A DNA stretch of 64,000 nt from assembly GCF_030704535.1 (NCBI RefSeq), contig NC_081813.1, forward strand, positions 3,434,001 to 3,498,000. Direction: 5' to 3'. Source of the DNA: Vitis vinifera (lineage: Eukaryota; Streptophyta; Magnoliopsida; Vitales; Vitaceae). Under the pieces are notes generated by a model. That model did no database searches, was not told where the DNA came from, and was given only the letters and a program-made list of their open reading frames with translations. Both the position numbers and the translations under genes were made by a program. Below are positions 41,628 to 53,260 of this stretch, piece after piece (position 1 is the first letter of the stretch; every line of letters begins with the position of its first letter).

Positions 41628-44552
41628 TTAAACTATAACTAAATTCATTGGGGTGAGTAATGCGTGAGGTAACGAAAAAAATAAAACAAAAGTGGAAATA
41701 AAAATAAATTTTATCCACTTATAACAAAAAAAACGTGAACATGAAAACACATGAGACATTTGAAACTTTGTCCCAAAAAAGAAGGCAGTACCTGAGAAAG
41801 CATCGGAGAAGAAGGTCATCTTCTCATTTTTTCCCAACCACGAGGTCTCTTTGAAGTAGGGAGTGAAAGTGAGTTGAATGCTTTCATCCTCCCACTGCAA
41901 ACATTGCCACCACTCCAGTGTCCCTTCAATTGTCTTCAAACTGTTTCTTGCACTGTTTGAATCTAATGGCAGCTTCCTTAAGTTTGGGCATTTTGTCACG
42001 TAGAGGGTTTTCAAGGAAGGGAATGACAAAGCTCGTCTGCTGATGCTCCTTAGATTTGGTACAAGATACAAGTACAAACCTTTGAGTCTTGAGAATATGC
42101 CAAGATTTTTAGGGACCCCACTCGCATCACCTATCACTTCTTTCATGGATTCACATTCATGTACAGAAAGATGTTCAAGACTTGGGATGTAAATAATCCA
42201 TGTCAAGTCCAACAACTTTGGAAGTTTATCAACACATACAATTTGGAGGTTGTAGAAAATTGAGTTTGGGATATAATCTGCTACAAATCCTCGTCTACCC
42301 CTCTCATTTTCTAGATTGACTTTTATGTCTTGTAGCTCCCCACATCTATATATTGTAAGGCTACGTAGATGTTTGATTCTTGGCAATTGAAGTATGCTCA
42401 TACCTTCCAAGTTCCAAAGGTGTAAACACCTCATAACATTTTGTAATTTTTGAGAGTTCAATAACTTTTGGAAAGACAGAGCACCTACAATGGGCAAAGA
42501 GACCCAATTTATGTTGTCCAACCCTTCTAACTCCTCTAATAATGCTTTATTATCCTCATGTAAATAAATAGCCTTATCATCCTTCCTTGAATATTTGGCT
42601 TCCTCCTTGTCTATGGGTGACGAAATATCATTTCTTTTTGACAAGATATATTCAAATCTTATGCTAAAAACTCTCAACATTAAGAGATGTGATATTACTT
42701 CCTTAAAAATTATTTCAAGACAACTATGTAATATAAGATATCTTAGGCTTTTCAAAGTCACAAGCTCCGCAGACAATTCTCTTAGATCTGTATTTGACAA
42801 ATTGAGATATTGCAATGAAACTAATTTACCAATTCCAGTAGGTAATTTAGTTATTCTAGCATTTGACAAATCCAGAACTTTTATAACCGGCATGAAATGG
42901 AAGAATCCACTCGGAAATGTTTCCAGGCCTCCATTCCTAACAATTAAAGTCAAGAGATTGGGAAAAGATGGTGGTATAGTGAGTTCTTCCAAACTACTTG
43001 TCGACAGGTATAGCCGATGTGCCTCTTTCCACTTTGAAACTTGGTAAACTTCCATAGTATCAACTTCTTCTACCAAGATTATGTTCTTATTGCCCCTATA
43101 TTCTGAAGCTAACCATAAAGCCATATCACGAATGACATCATGCATTTTAACACTATCAAATTCACCATTCTCGAATAGACATACTGTCTTTAGATGCTCA
43201 ATGATGTGGTGCCCTTGGTTTAATGCTTCATCTATGCTAACATATTCATCCAGAAACCCTTCTCCAATCCAAAGGAATATAAGATCCTGATAAAAAAATA
43301 CATGGTCCTCCGGGAATATAGCAAGATATAAAAAACAAGTCTTGATGGTGTCATTTGGCAAGTTATCGTAACTGAATTTGAGGACCGGAAATACATGATC
43401 TCCCATACCTGAAAACTTTGATGGATAAGTCTGCAACATTAGTATGGCTCGCTCCCATTCTTGTGGTGTGCTCTTGCCGACCATAGCTCTCCCAATAGTG
43501 ATGAGTGCAAGTGGTAAACCTTCGCACTCTTTAGCAGCAGTTTCAGCCAGCTGGGGTATATCTGGATGTGAATTTAGAGTGGTCTCTCCAACCTTCTCCT
43601 TGAACAAATTGATGGCCTCCTCTTCTATCAAACACTCAACCTTAATGCTTTTTTGAGCTTCCATATCGCGACAAACATCCAGAGAACGGGTTGTTAATAT
43701 TACTTTGGACTTGTTTTGGGAATTAGGAGAAGGAACCCCCACTTTTTGGAGATGAAGCCGCTCCCATACATCATCTAGCAGCATCACAAACCTTTTTGCC
43801 TTCAAGACATTGAAAATTTCTGCTGCTTTTTCATCCTCAGTTCTGTTTCTCCATCTCTTATCCGGGATGTCTAACTTGTTGCGAATGACTTCTTGTACTT
43901 TTTCCACACTTGCTGGCCTGGATACTACAACCCAAATGGCCACTTCAAAGTCATTGCATGTTTTGAAGTACTCATTATTGACTTTGGTCACGAGGGTAGT
44001 TTTCCCGGCACCCCCCATACCATACAATCCAATAATTCCCAGTTGTTCATCTTGGATGCATCTGCAAACCTCTGCATACATCCGATCCAATCCTACAGTC
44101 TTCTCAATTGGCCGCTCATCCACCGCAGCTCTAGGCAGCCTATCAGCCACATCGCTGAAACACCCTTTGCTCCTCAGTTTAGTGACGGCACCAAGCTTTT
44201 TACTTGTTATCTTCCCCATCTTGTTGCTTGACCGGCAGTTCTTGGGACAGCAGGTTCCGAGGCATTTCTGCTGGATTTCCTGATCACCTTTCTGCAGTAT
44301 CTCCCTGACTTCCTTTTCCAAGACTTGTACTCTGTGGAGCCACCCATCCACTTCATGTGTCCGTCTCATCTCGCGGTCTTCCTCAGCACGATCCACCTTA
44401 TTCTTCACATCTTCAGCCACGGTCTTCAGATCCTCCATGGCGTTTCTCAAAGATTCAAGGGTTTCTTGCAGATCAGTGAGATAAGCAGCACGTTTGGCAG
44501 TGCAATCCCATAAACGAGAGGCAGCATCAAGGATTGGGCTCACAAAATCCAT
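41628..44552 (-). CDS. CNL-3: CC-NB-LRR disease resistance protein (974-aa open frame)
   Basis: Start at 44552 (MDFVSPILDAASRLWDC). The coiled coil is at 1-150 (VDGWL at 68-72). The NB-ARC has the P-loop GMGGAGKTT (178-186), kinase-2 FVMLLDDVW, TTR, GLPLALITIG, CFLYLAIFPED and MHD (VKMHDVIRD). LRRs follow to FTPYF. All switch motifs are intact, so the receptor is plausibly functional. Relatives stop just after FTPYF, but here the frame continues KETSWLGKNEKMTFFSDAFS and then crosses a conserved donor (CTCAG|GTACTG at 41791). The last ~55 residues, hydrophobic and Phe-rich, are therefore probably intron read-through. The real C-terminus depends on an unseen exon. It is closer to CNL-2/4 in the LRRs (ELTIPPSFPNLLTLIV) and to CNL-1 in the coiled coil (VLEKEV..ILQKGDQEIQ), suggesting past exchange. 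Confidence 0.93.
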   Translation of the reverse strand: MDFVSPILDAASRLWDCTAKRAAYLTDLQETLESLRNAMEDLKTVAEDVKNKVDRAEEDREMRRTHEVDGWLHRVQVLEKEVREILQKGDQEIQQKCLGTCCPKNCRSSNKMGKITSKKLGAVTKLRSKGCFSDVADRLPRAAVDERPIEKTVGLDRMYAEVCRCIQDEQLGIIGLYGMGGAGKTTLVTKVNNEYFKTCNDFEVAIWVVVSRPASVEKVQEVIRNKLDIPDKRWRNRTEDEKAAEIFNVLKAKRFVMLLDDVWERLHLQKVGVPSPNSQNKSKVILTTRSLDVCRDMEAQKSIKVECLIEEEAINLFKEKVGETTLNSHPDIPQLAETAAKECEGLPLALITIGRAMVGKSTPQEWERAILMLQTYPSKFSGMGDHVFPVLKFSYDNLPNDTIKTCFLYLAIFPEDHVFFYQDLIFLWIGEGFLDEYVSIDEALNQGHHIIEHLKTVCLFENGEFDSVKMHDVIRDMALWLASEYRGNKNIILVEEVDTMEVYQVSKWKEAHRLYLSTSSLEELTIPPSFPNLLTLIVRNGGLETFPSGFFHFMPVIKVLDLSNARITKLPTGIGKLVSLQYLNLSNTDLRELSAELVTLKSLRYLILHSCLEIIFKEVISHLLMLRVFSIRFEYILSKRNDISSPIDKEEAKYSRKDDKAIYLHEDNKALLEELEGLDNINWVSLPIVGALSFQKLLNSQKLQNVMRCLHLWNLEGMSILQLPRIKHLRSLTIYRCGELQDIKVNLENERGRRGFVADYIPNSIFYNLQIVCVDKLPKLLDLTWIIYIPSLEHLSVHECESMKEVIGDASGVPKNLGIFSRLKGLYLYLVPNLRSISRRALSFPSLKTLYVTKCPNLRKLPLDSNSARNSLKTIEGTLEWWQCLQWEDESIQLTFTPYFKETSWLGKNEKMTFFSDAFSGTAFFFGTKFQMSHVFSCSRFFCYKWIKFIFISTFVLFFSLPHALLTPMNLVIV

Positions 44553-45751
44553 GGCTTGTAGGAGATCACAGAAACAAAACTCAGAAAGAAGAAAGAGGAG
44601 AAATCGGTGATGAGTTGCTGATAGAGGTGAGACTAATGAATGGTTGAAATTTGTTCACAAAGCAAAAAATCTAGTGTGGGGCACTTCATTTAAGAGTTCA
44701 GCCTTATCGTGGACTCCAGCACCCATGAATTTGGACCGTTTTAAGGGGATTTTGAAAGTGATTTTAAAAAACATTTTTTTTAACAATATAACCATTCAAA
44801 AAATCTCCAAATAATTCCTACTTTAATCATATGATAACTCTTTTATTAGGTGACATTTTATAAGACCAGTAATTTTATGGAGGATATTAGCACAAAGGGA
44901 CATCATTTTTAATTTATTTTAGCACAATGATAATCTTTTTTAAGAAGGATTTTTTCATAATAAACAAAAATAAAAGCTCGCCTAAAAATGATACAAAAAC
45001 AAGTTCAATATCATGTTTCTTAAAAGGGTTATGCTAGGTTATCGAAAAGTGCTTTTCCATACCCACTTTTTTAGGCTAATAGGGTAGAGACACATGACAT
45101 GTAAAATTAAAAAGAAAAAAAACAAAACCACTTCTTCAGGTCACCCAACCGGTTGCCATGGGAATTAATCCTATGCAACACACATTGTTAGATCTATTAC
45201 ATTAACCAATTATAAATTTGTTTAATGTAATTATTTTGTTTGGAAAATTTTTTTTACGAAACAAAAAAACTAAAGAAAAATTTGAAAAAATAAATTATAG
45301 TTTATTTATTTTTGTACTATAAAGTGATTAAACCCCACATAAAAATTAAATTTAAAATAAACCAAAAAAAAAAATAATAATTTGGTGATATAATCTATAA
45401 ATTAAGGAAAAGTAAATTTAATTTATTTTAACATCAAATAATTTGTTGACAAAATTTGATGAATATTTGAAGTGTGAAAAGCAATATAATTGGTTTATGA
45501 AGTTAAAAAAATGGGTAAACTAGAAATAAATTTTATAAAATATATATTAAATTAAAATTAAATTAGTTGTGTACTAATTATTAATTGAGAATATATGACT
45601 AAATTATTTCTTAGCTTTTCAAAAAAATTGGTTGAAATATTGAAAATACGAAAAAAGGTATAATTACTAATAATATGGAAATCCAAACCCCTAATTGATT
45701 TTTTCGGTAAATTTTCATTTTGAATTTTTCGATCCATTTCACACCCTCAAA
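44553..45751. other. CNL-3 upstream region and left flank of the satellite
   Basis: A purine-rich leader (GAAGAAAGAGGAGAAATCGG) follows the start codon, then AT-rich spacer. I do not find the upstream block shared by CNL-1, -2 and -4. CACCCAACCGGTTGCCATGG at about 45144 is a lone GC-rich patch. No gene is seen. Confidence 0.5.
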
Positions 45752-48700
45752 ATGTACTGAATTTTTTAGTATTTTTGGATTTGAATTTTTCCGGAAATCA
45801 TTTGACCACCTCCTAAGTGTAATGAACTTATTTAAACAATATCTAAGTCATATGAAGTCTCGAAAATATTTTAAAAACTTCAAACAAGTGGAGAATTGGG
45901 AGGGTATGAAGAATGTGAGAATTCCTCACATTCTTCATACCCTTATGAATTTTTTAATATTTTTGGATTTAGATTTTTCCGGATATCATTTGACCGTCTC
46001 CTAAGTGTAATAAACCTATTTAAACTATATCCAAGTAATATGAAGTCCAAAAAAATTTTAAAAAAACTTCAAACAAGTGAAAAATTGGGAGGGTACGAAG
46101 AATGTGAGGATTCCTCACATTCTTCGTACCCTTGCTAATTTTTTTAGTATTTTTGGATTTGGATTTTTCCGGATACCATTTGACCACCTCCTAAGTGTAA
46201 CGAACCTATTTAAACAACATCCAATCCATATGAAGTCCCAAAAAATTTTCAAAAGTGCAAAGAAGTGGAGAATAGGGAGGGTATGAAGAATGTGAGGATT
46301 CCTCACATACTTCGTACCCTTGTTAATTTTTTAGTATTTTTGGATTTCGATTTTTCCGGAAATCATTTCACCACATCCTAAGTGTAATGAACCTATTTAA
46401 ACATTATCCAAGCCATATTAAGTCCCAAAAAATTTTAAAAACTTCAAACAAGTGGAGAATTGGGAGGGTATGAAGAATGTGAGAATTCCTCACATTCTTC
46501 GTACCTTTGTGAATTTTTTAGTATTTTTGGATTTGGATTTTTTCAGATATCATTTGACCACTTCCTAAGTGTAATGAACCTATTTAAACAACATCCAACC
46601 CATATGAAGTCCTAAAAAATTTTAAAAACTCCAAAGAAGTGGAGAATTGGGAGGGTACGAAGAATGTGAGGATTCCTCACACTCTTCGTACCCTTGTTAA
46701 TTTTTCTGTATTATTGAATTTGGATTTTTCCGGAAATCATTTGACCACCTCCTAAGTGTAATGAACCTATTTGAACAACATTCAACCCATATAAAGTCCC
46801 AACAAATTTAAAAAACTTCAAACAAGTGGAGAATTGGGAGGGTACAAAGAATGTAAGGATTCCTCACATTCTTCGTACCGTTATTAATTTTTTAGTATTT
46901 TTGGATTTGGATTTTTTCGGATATCATTTGATCACCTTCTAAGTGTAATGAACCTATTTCAACAACATCCAAGCCATATGATGTCCCAAAAAATTTAAAA
47001 AACTCCAAAGAAGTGGAGAATTGGTAGGGTACGAAGAATGTGAGAATTCCTCACATTCTTCGTACCCTTGTGAATTTTTTAGTATTTTTGGATTTGGATT
47101 TTTCCGGATATCATTTGACCACCTCCTAAGTGTAATGAACCTATTTAAACAACATCCAACCCATATGAAGTCCTAACAAATTTTAAAAACTCCAAAGAAG
47201 TGGAGAATTGGGAGGGTACGAAGAATGTGAGGATTCCTCACATACTTCGTACCCTTGTGAATTTTTTAGTATTTTTGGGTTTAGATTTTTCTGGAAATCA
47301 TTTGACCACCTCCTAAGTGTAATGAACCTATTTAAACTATATCCAAGTAGTATGAAGTCAAAAAAAAATTTAAAAAGCTTCAAAAAAGTGAAGAATTGGG
47401 AGGGTACGAAGAATGTGAGGATTCCTCACATTCTTTGTATCCTTGTTATTTTTTTAGTATTTTTGGATTTGGATTTTTTTGGATATCATTTAACCACCTC
47501 CTAAGTATAACGGACCTATTTAAACAATATCCAAGCCATATGAAGTCCCAAAAAATTTTAAAAAGTGCAAAGAAGTGGAGAATTGGGAGGGTACAAAGAA
47601 TGTGAGGATTCCTCACATACTTCGTACCCTTGTGAATTTTTTAGTATTTTTGGATTTGGATTTTTCCAGAAATCATTTCAACACCTCCTATGTGTAATGA
47701 ACCTATTTAAACAATATGCAAACCATATGAAGTCTCAAAAAATTTTAAAATCTTCAAACAAGTTTAGAATTGGGAGGGTACGAAGAATGTGATGATTCCT
47801 TACATACTTCGTACCCTAGTGAATTTTTTAGTAATTTTGGATTTAGATTTTTCCGGAAATCATTTGACCACCTCCTAAGTGTAATGAACCTATTTAAACT
47901 ATATCCAAGTAATATGATGTCCAAATTTTTTTTAAAAAACTTTAAACAAGTGAAGAATTGGGAGGGTACGAAGAATGTGAGGATTCCTCACATTCTTCGT
48001 ACCCTTGTTAATGTTTTAGTATTTTTGGATTTGGATTTTTCCGGATATCATTTGACCACCTCCTAAGTGTAACGAACCTATTTAAACAACATCCAAGCCA
48101 TATGAAGTCCCAAAAAATTTTAAAAAGTGCAAAGAAGTGGAGAATTGGGAGGATACGAAGAATGTAATGATTCCTCACATACTTCGTACCCTTGTGAATT
48201 TTTTAGTATTTTTGGATTTGGATTTTTCTGGAAATCATTTCACCACCTCCTAAGTGTAAAGAACCTATTTAAACAATATCCAAGCTATATGAAGTCCCAA
48301 AAATTTTTAAAAACTTCAAACAAGTGGAGAATTGGGAGGGTACGAAGAATGTGAGAATTCCGCACATTCTTCGTACCCTTGTGAATTTTTTAGTATTATT
48401 GGATTTGGATTTTTCCAGATATCATTTGACCACCTCCTAAGTGTAATGAACCTATTTAAACAACATCCAACCCATATGAAGTCCTAAATTTTTTTAAAAA
48501 GAGCAAATAAGTGGAGAATTGAGAGGGTACGAAGAATGTGAGGATTTCTCACATACTTCGTACCCTTGTTAATTTTTTTATATTTTTGAATTTGGATTTT
48601 TCCGGAAATCATTTGACAACCTTCTAACTGTAATGAACCTATTTAAAGAACATCCAAACCATATGAAGTCCCAACAAATTTTAAAAACTTCAAACAAGTG

Positions 48701-51490
48701 GAGAATTGGGAGGGTACAAAGAATGTGAGGATTTCTCACATTCTTCGTACCCTTGTTAATATTTTAGTATTTTTGGATTTGGATTTTTTCAGATATTATT
48801 TTACCACCTTCTAAGTGTAACGAACCTATTCAAACAACATTCAAGCCATATGATTTCCCAAAAAATTTTAAAAACTCCAAAGAAGTGGAGAATTGGTAGG
48901 GTACGAAGAATGTGAGGAATCCTCACATTCTTCGTACCCTTGTTAATTTTTTAGTATTTTTGGATTTGGATTTTTCCATAAATCATTTCACCACTTCCTC
49001 AGTGTAAAGAACCTATTTAAACAATATCTAAGCCATATGTAGTTCCAAATAATTTTAAAAACTTCAAACAAGTGGAGAATTGGGAGGGTATGAAGAATGT
49101 GAGGATTCTTCACATTCTTCGTACCCTTGTTAATTTTTTTTGTATATTTGAATTTGGATTTTTTCGGAAATCATTTGACCACCTCCTAAGTGTAATGAAC
49201 CTATTCAAACAACATCCAAACCATATGAAGTCCCAACAAATTTTAAAAACTTCAAACAAGTGGAGAATTGGGAGGATACGAAGAATGTGAGGATTCCTCA
49301 CATTCTTCGTATCCCTGTTAATTTTTTTAGTATTTTTGGATTTGGATTTTTCCAGAAATCATTTCAACACCTCCTATGTGTAACGAACCTATTTAAACAA
49401 TATCTAACCCATATGATTTCCCAAAAAATTTTAAAAACTCTAATGAAGTGGAGAATTAGTAGGGTACGAAGAATGTGAGGAATCCTCACATTCTTCGTAC
49501 CCTTGTTAATTTTTTAGTATTTTTGGATTTGGATTTTTCTGTAAATCATTTCACCACTTCCTCAGTGTAAAGAACCTATTTAAACAATATCCAAGTCATA
49601 TGAAGTCCCAAAAAATTTTATGGAAATTTGGGAGGGTACGAAGAATGTGAGGAATCCTCACATTCTTCGTACCCGTGTGAATTTTTTAGTATTTTTGGAT
49701 TTGGATTTTTCCGGATATCATTTGACCACCTCCTAAGTGTAACGAACCTATTTAAACAACATCCAAGTCATATGATGTCCCAAAAAATTTTAAAAACTCC
49801 AAAGAAGTGGAGAATTGGTAGGGTACGAAGAATGTGAGGATTCCCCACATTCTTCGTACCCTCGTTAATTTTTTAGTATTTTTGAATTTGGATTTTTACG
49901 TAAATCATTTCACCACCTCCGAAGTGTAAAGAACCTATTTAAACAATATTCAAGCCATATGAAGTCCCAAAAAATTTTAAAAACTTTAAACAAGTGGAGA
50001 ATTGGGAGGGTACAAAGAATGTGAGGATTCCTCACACTCTTCGTACCCTTGTGAATTTTTTAGTATTTTTGGATTTTGATTTTTCCGGAAATCATTTCAC
50101 CACATCCTAAGTGTAATGAACCTATTTAAACTATATCCAAGTAATATGAAGTCCAAAATTTTTTTAAAAACTTCAAACAAGTGAAGAATTGGGAGGTTAC
50201 GAAGAATGTGAGGATTCCTCACATACTTCATACCCTTGTGAATTTTTTATTATTTTTGGATTTGGATTTTTTCGGAAATCATTTCACCACCTCCTAAGTG
50301 TAATGAACCTATTTAAACAATATGCAAGCCATATGAAGTCCCAAAAAATTTTAAAAACTTCAAACAAGTGAAGAATTGGGAGGTTACGAAGAATGTGAGG
50401 ATTCCTCACATACTTCGTACCCTTGTGAATTTTTTATTATTTTTGGATTTGGATTTTTTTCGGAAATCATTTCACCACCTCCTAAGTGTAATGAACCTAT
50501 TTAAACAATATGCAAGCCATATGAAGTCCCAAAAAATTTTAAAAACTTCAAACAAGTGGAGAATTGGGAGGGTATGAAGAATGTGAGGAATCGAATGTGA
50601 GGATTCCTCACATTCTTCGTACCCTTGTTAATTTTTTTGTATTTTTGAATTTGGATTTTTCCGGAAATCATTTGACCACCTCCTAAGTGTAACGAACCTA
50701 TTTAAACAACATCCAAACCATATGATGTCCCAAAAAATTTTAAAAACTTCAAACAAGTGAAGAATTGGAAGGGTACGAAGAATGTGAGGATTCCTCACAT
50801 ACTTCGTACCCTTGTTAATTTTTTAGTATTTTTGGATTTGGATTTTTACGGATATCATTTTGACCATATTCTAAGTGTAATGAACCTATTTAAACAACAT
50901 CCAAGCCATATGATGTCCCAAAAATTTTTAAAAACTCCAAAGAAGTGGAGAATTGGTAGGGTACGAAGAATGTGAGGATTCCTTACATTCTTTGTACCTT
51001 TGTTAATTTTTTAGTATGTTTGGATTTGGATTTTTCTGGAAATCATTTCACCACCTCCTAAGTGTAATGAACCTATTTAAACAATATACAAGCCATATGA
51101 AGTCCCAAAAAATTTTAAAAACTTCAAACAAGTGGAGAATTGGGAGGGTACGAAGAATGTGAGGAATCCTCACATTCTTCATACCCTTGTGAATTTTTTA
51201 GTATTTTTGGATATGGATTTTTTCGAATATCATTTGACCATCTCCTAAGTGTAATGAATCTATTTAAACAACATCTAAGCCATATGATGTCCCAAAAAAT
51301 TTTAAAAACTTCAAGCAAGTGGAGAATTGGGAGGCTACGAAGAATGTGAGGATTCCTCACATACTTCGTACCCTTGTTAATTTTTTAGTATTTTTGGATT
51401 TCGATTTTTTTGGAAATCATTTGACCACCTTCTAAGTGTAACGAACCTATTTAAACAACATCCAAGCCATATGATGTCCCAAAATTTTTT
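45752..51490. repeat. 187-bp satellite, ~31 units, each with a ~41-bp palindrome
   Basis: The anchor TCCTAAGTGTAA (with variants) recurs at 45811, 45999, 46189, 46376, 46563, 46750, 46937, 47124, 47311 and so on to 51243 and 51430: 31 anchors, mostly spaced 187 or 188 bp. One unit is short (172 bp, near 49.6 kb) and one long (201 bp, near 50.58 kb, an internal duplication of GAATGTGAGGA). Each unit reads GTATTTTTGGATTTGGATTT, TTTCCGGA.ATCATTTGACCA, AACCTATTTAAACAACATCC, CATATGAAGTCCCAAAAAAT, AGTGGAGAATTGGGAGGGTA, then the palindrome. Copies differ by several percent, so the array is not newly amplified. The many 60-98-codon frames across it are by-products of the repeat. Confidence 0.97.
46091..46131. 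repeat. example of the satellite palindrome (perfect copy)
   Basis: The left arm starts GGGTACGAAGAATGTG and ends AGGA. The right arm is its exact reverse complement ending CTTCGTACCC. Arms are 20 bp, with a single central T at 46111. About 30 related palindromes lie in the array. Roughly ten have a T-to-A change in the right arm (CATACTTCG for CATTCTTCG). Confidence 0.95.
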
Positions 51491-52225
51491 GAATTTGTCG
51501 AGACAATCTATGCATGAATCCAACATTTTACCACCTTACTTCATTAACTAATAAGCGGTTGACCGGTATAGTGCTACCGGTTTGCCTATATTCTCAGCCG
51601 GTAGCCACTGCCAATTCTTATGCTGAAGCACCAAAATGGGCAGTGTCTACCAGTGGCAAAAAAAAATTTCAACCGCTTCATATGATGGTCGACCGGTACA
51701 CAAATATCTTTTACATGTCATTTATGTTTTTGATCCGGTCATTCATACACTCAAATGGTATTACCCAATAATGACATAGATTGGCCAATTGTTGGTAGGG
51801 ATTGAAACCGCGAGTTTTGAATATAAGAGGAAACAAAATTAAAGAAAAAAAAAATACATTTTTCTTACCACCAATGCGTTGGCTTTTCATATGTCCTAAC
51901 ATAACCTTATTCATCATTCATGAGATGATATCACCCCACCTCATAATGTATAAGACACTATTACTTTCACCCATGCACATTACTTAGCCTAGCGGATATA
52001 GGGCAATGGGAAAAAATAATGACACATAGGGGTGACGACGAGACCAAAGCACCTTTCAAATATATTAGTGTGACTACAAACATGTATGATGAAGTATCGA
52101 TTGGTCTGAACCATTGTGTCTCAAGCAATTTAATACTCATCTTGTACGATCTCATCTTCTCATAAGAATTAGCAACGCTAGAATATGCAATATGAATGTT
52201 TTCATTAAAATATTTTTGTGTAGAA
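51491..52225. other. right flank of the satellite; ACCGGT-rich fragment
   Basis: Similarity to the satellite stops at about 51490. 51555-51725 carries several ACCGGT/CCGGTA motifs (GGTTGACCGGTATAG, TCGACCGGTAC) reminiscent of the LTR-like element at 19.1-20.3 kb. The rest (51.8-52.2 kb) holds no recognisable gene. Confidence 0.4.
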
Positions 52226-53260
52226 TAATTACAAGCATATTAGAATATTTTTCTAAACTATTTTAAAATAAAAAATATTATAAAAATAATAATAATTAAT
52301 AAATGAAATAAAATAATAAAGTGACAAATAACATGTGGAAAATTATTTTATATATGATATCAAATTATATACATCATGAAAAATAGTAATATCATCATTT
52401 ATGATAGTATATCTCATACCATAACAAATATATTCTATGAAATTTTAGTCATATTTATTTTCACAATATTTTACATTTTCCTTTTCTATTTTTTTTTAAA
52501 TTTCTTTAAATAATCTCACTTTTTTTAGAAAAGAAAAATAAGAAATAAAAAACTTTTTCGAAAAGTAAAAATAAAAAATAAAACTAGACAACATTTTCTC
52601 AACCAAATGCAACTTAAAATTTTCATAATAATTCTATAAAGTAAGAAGTTTTTTCATAGTTTAAGTTACTCCGGGTAAAATAATTTTGAAAATAAGCATG
52701 TATGTGACTAATAGTTTTGATTAGGTTTCATTGAAAGAAGACTTTGACTATGGGAACAAATAGAAAAATTAGTAAATGGAAAAAGATTGAGCTAATATTA
52801 ATGATGCATCAAGTGCCTCGTTGGACCAAACGTTCTTCCTTAACCAACTTTACAAACATGAATTTTAGGATATGAGAATACAAAATACGATGACCACCAG
52901 AAAAAAGTAGGTTATTTTGTTTTTTTTTTCCTGTAAAAAAAAAAAATATAATGTTTTATTAATACTTTCTTTTTAACCTATAAGTCTAGACTAAATTTAT
53001 TAAGATGAGTAACATTTGAGGAAGGAAAAAAAAAATAAAACCAAAGGAAAGGAAAGAAAAGAAAATATACCTTACCAATTCCAATATAAAACAAATTCTT
53101 AGCAAAAAAAAAATAAAAATAATAAACAATGAAAACATGCTAGACATTTGAAAATTTGTCCACAGTACCTGAGAGAGCGTGGGAGAAGCAAGTAAATGGG
53201 TGGGAGAGGGAAGAAGTGCAACTTCTCTCCACCATTCTGTCATTTCTTCATAGACAGGCT
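52226..53260. repeat. 3'-flank segmental duplication (copy of 32394-33455)
   Basis: It starts abruptly at GAATAATTACAAGCATATTA. From there to the CNL-4 stop it follows the CNL-2 flank with few differences, mainly homopolymer length and one 33-bp length difference. Confidence 0.92.

Noticed and set aside
45720-51360. Many 60-98-codon open frames encoding repeated GGYEECEDSSHTSYPCEFF-like peptides on both strands
   Set aside because: The 187-bp period is not a multiple of three, so frames do not run through the array. The shared peptide is just the palindrome and its flank translated, and the - strand gives similar products because of the palindrome.
45890-51370. microRNA precursors formed by the palindromes
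   Set aside because: The arms are only ~20 bp with a one-base loop and near-perfect pairing, unlike plant pre-miRNA. Small RNAs from longer transcripts remain possible but are not shown.
45752-51490. CRISPR-like array
   Set aside because: The repeats are contiguous 187-bp units without unique spacers, in a plant genome. It is a satellite.
45752-51490. Centromeric satellite
   Set aside because: The array is short (under 6 kb) and embedded among genes. The monomer differs in length from the ~107-bp centromere repeat I recall for grapevine.
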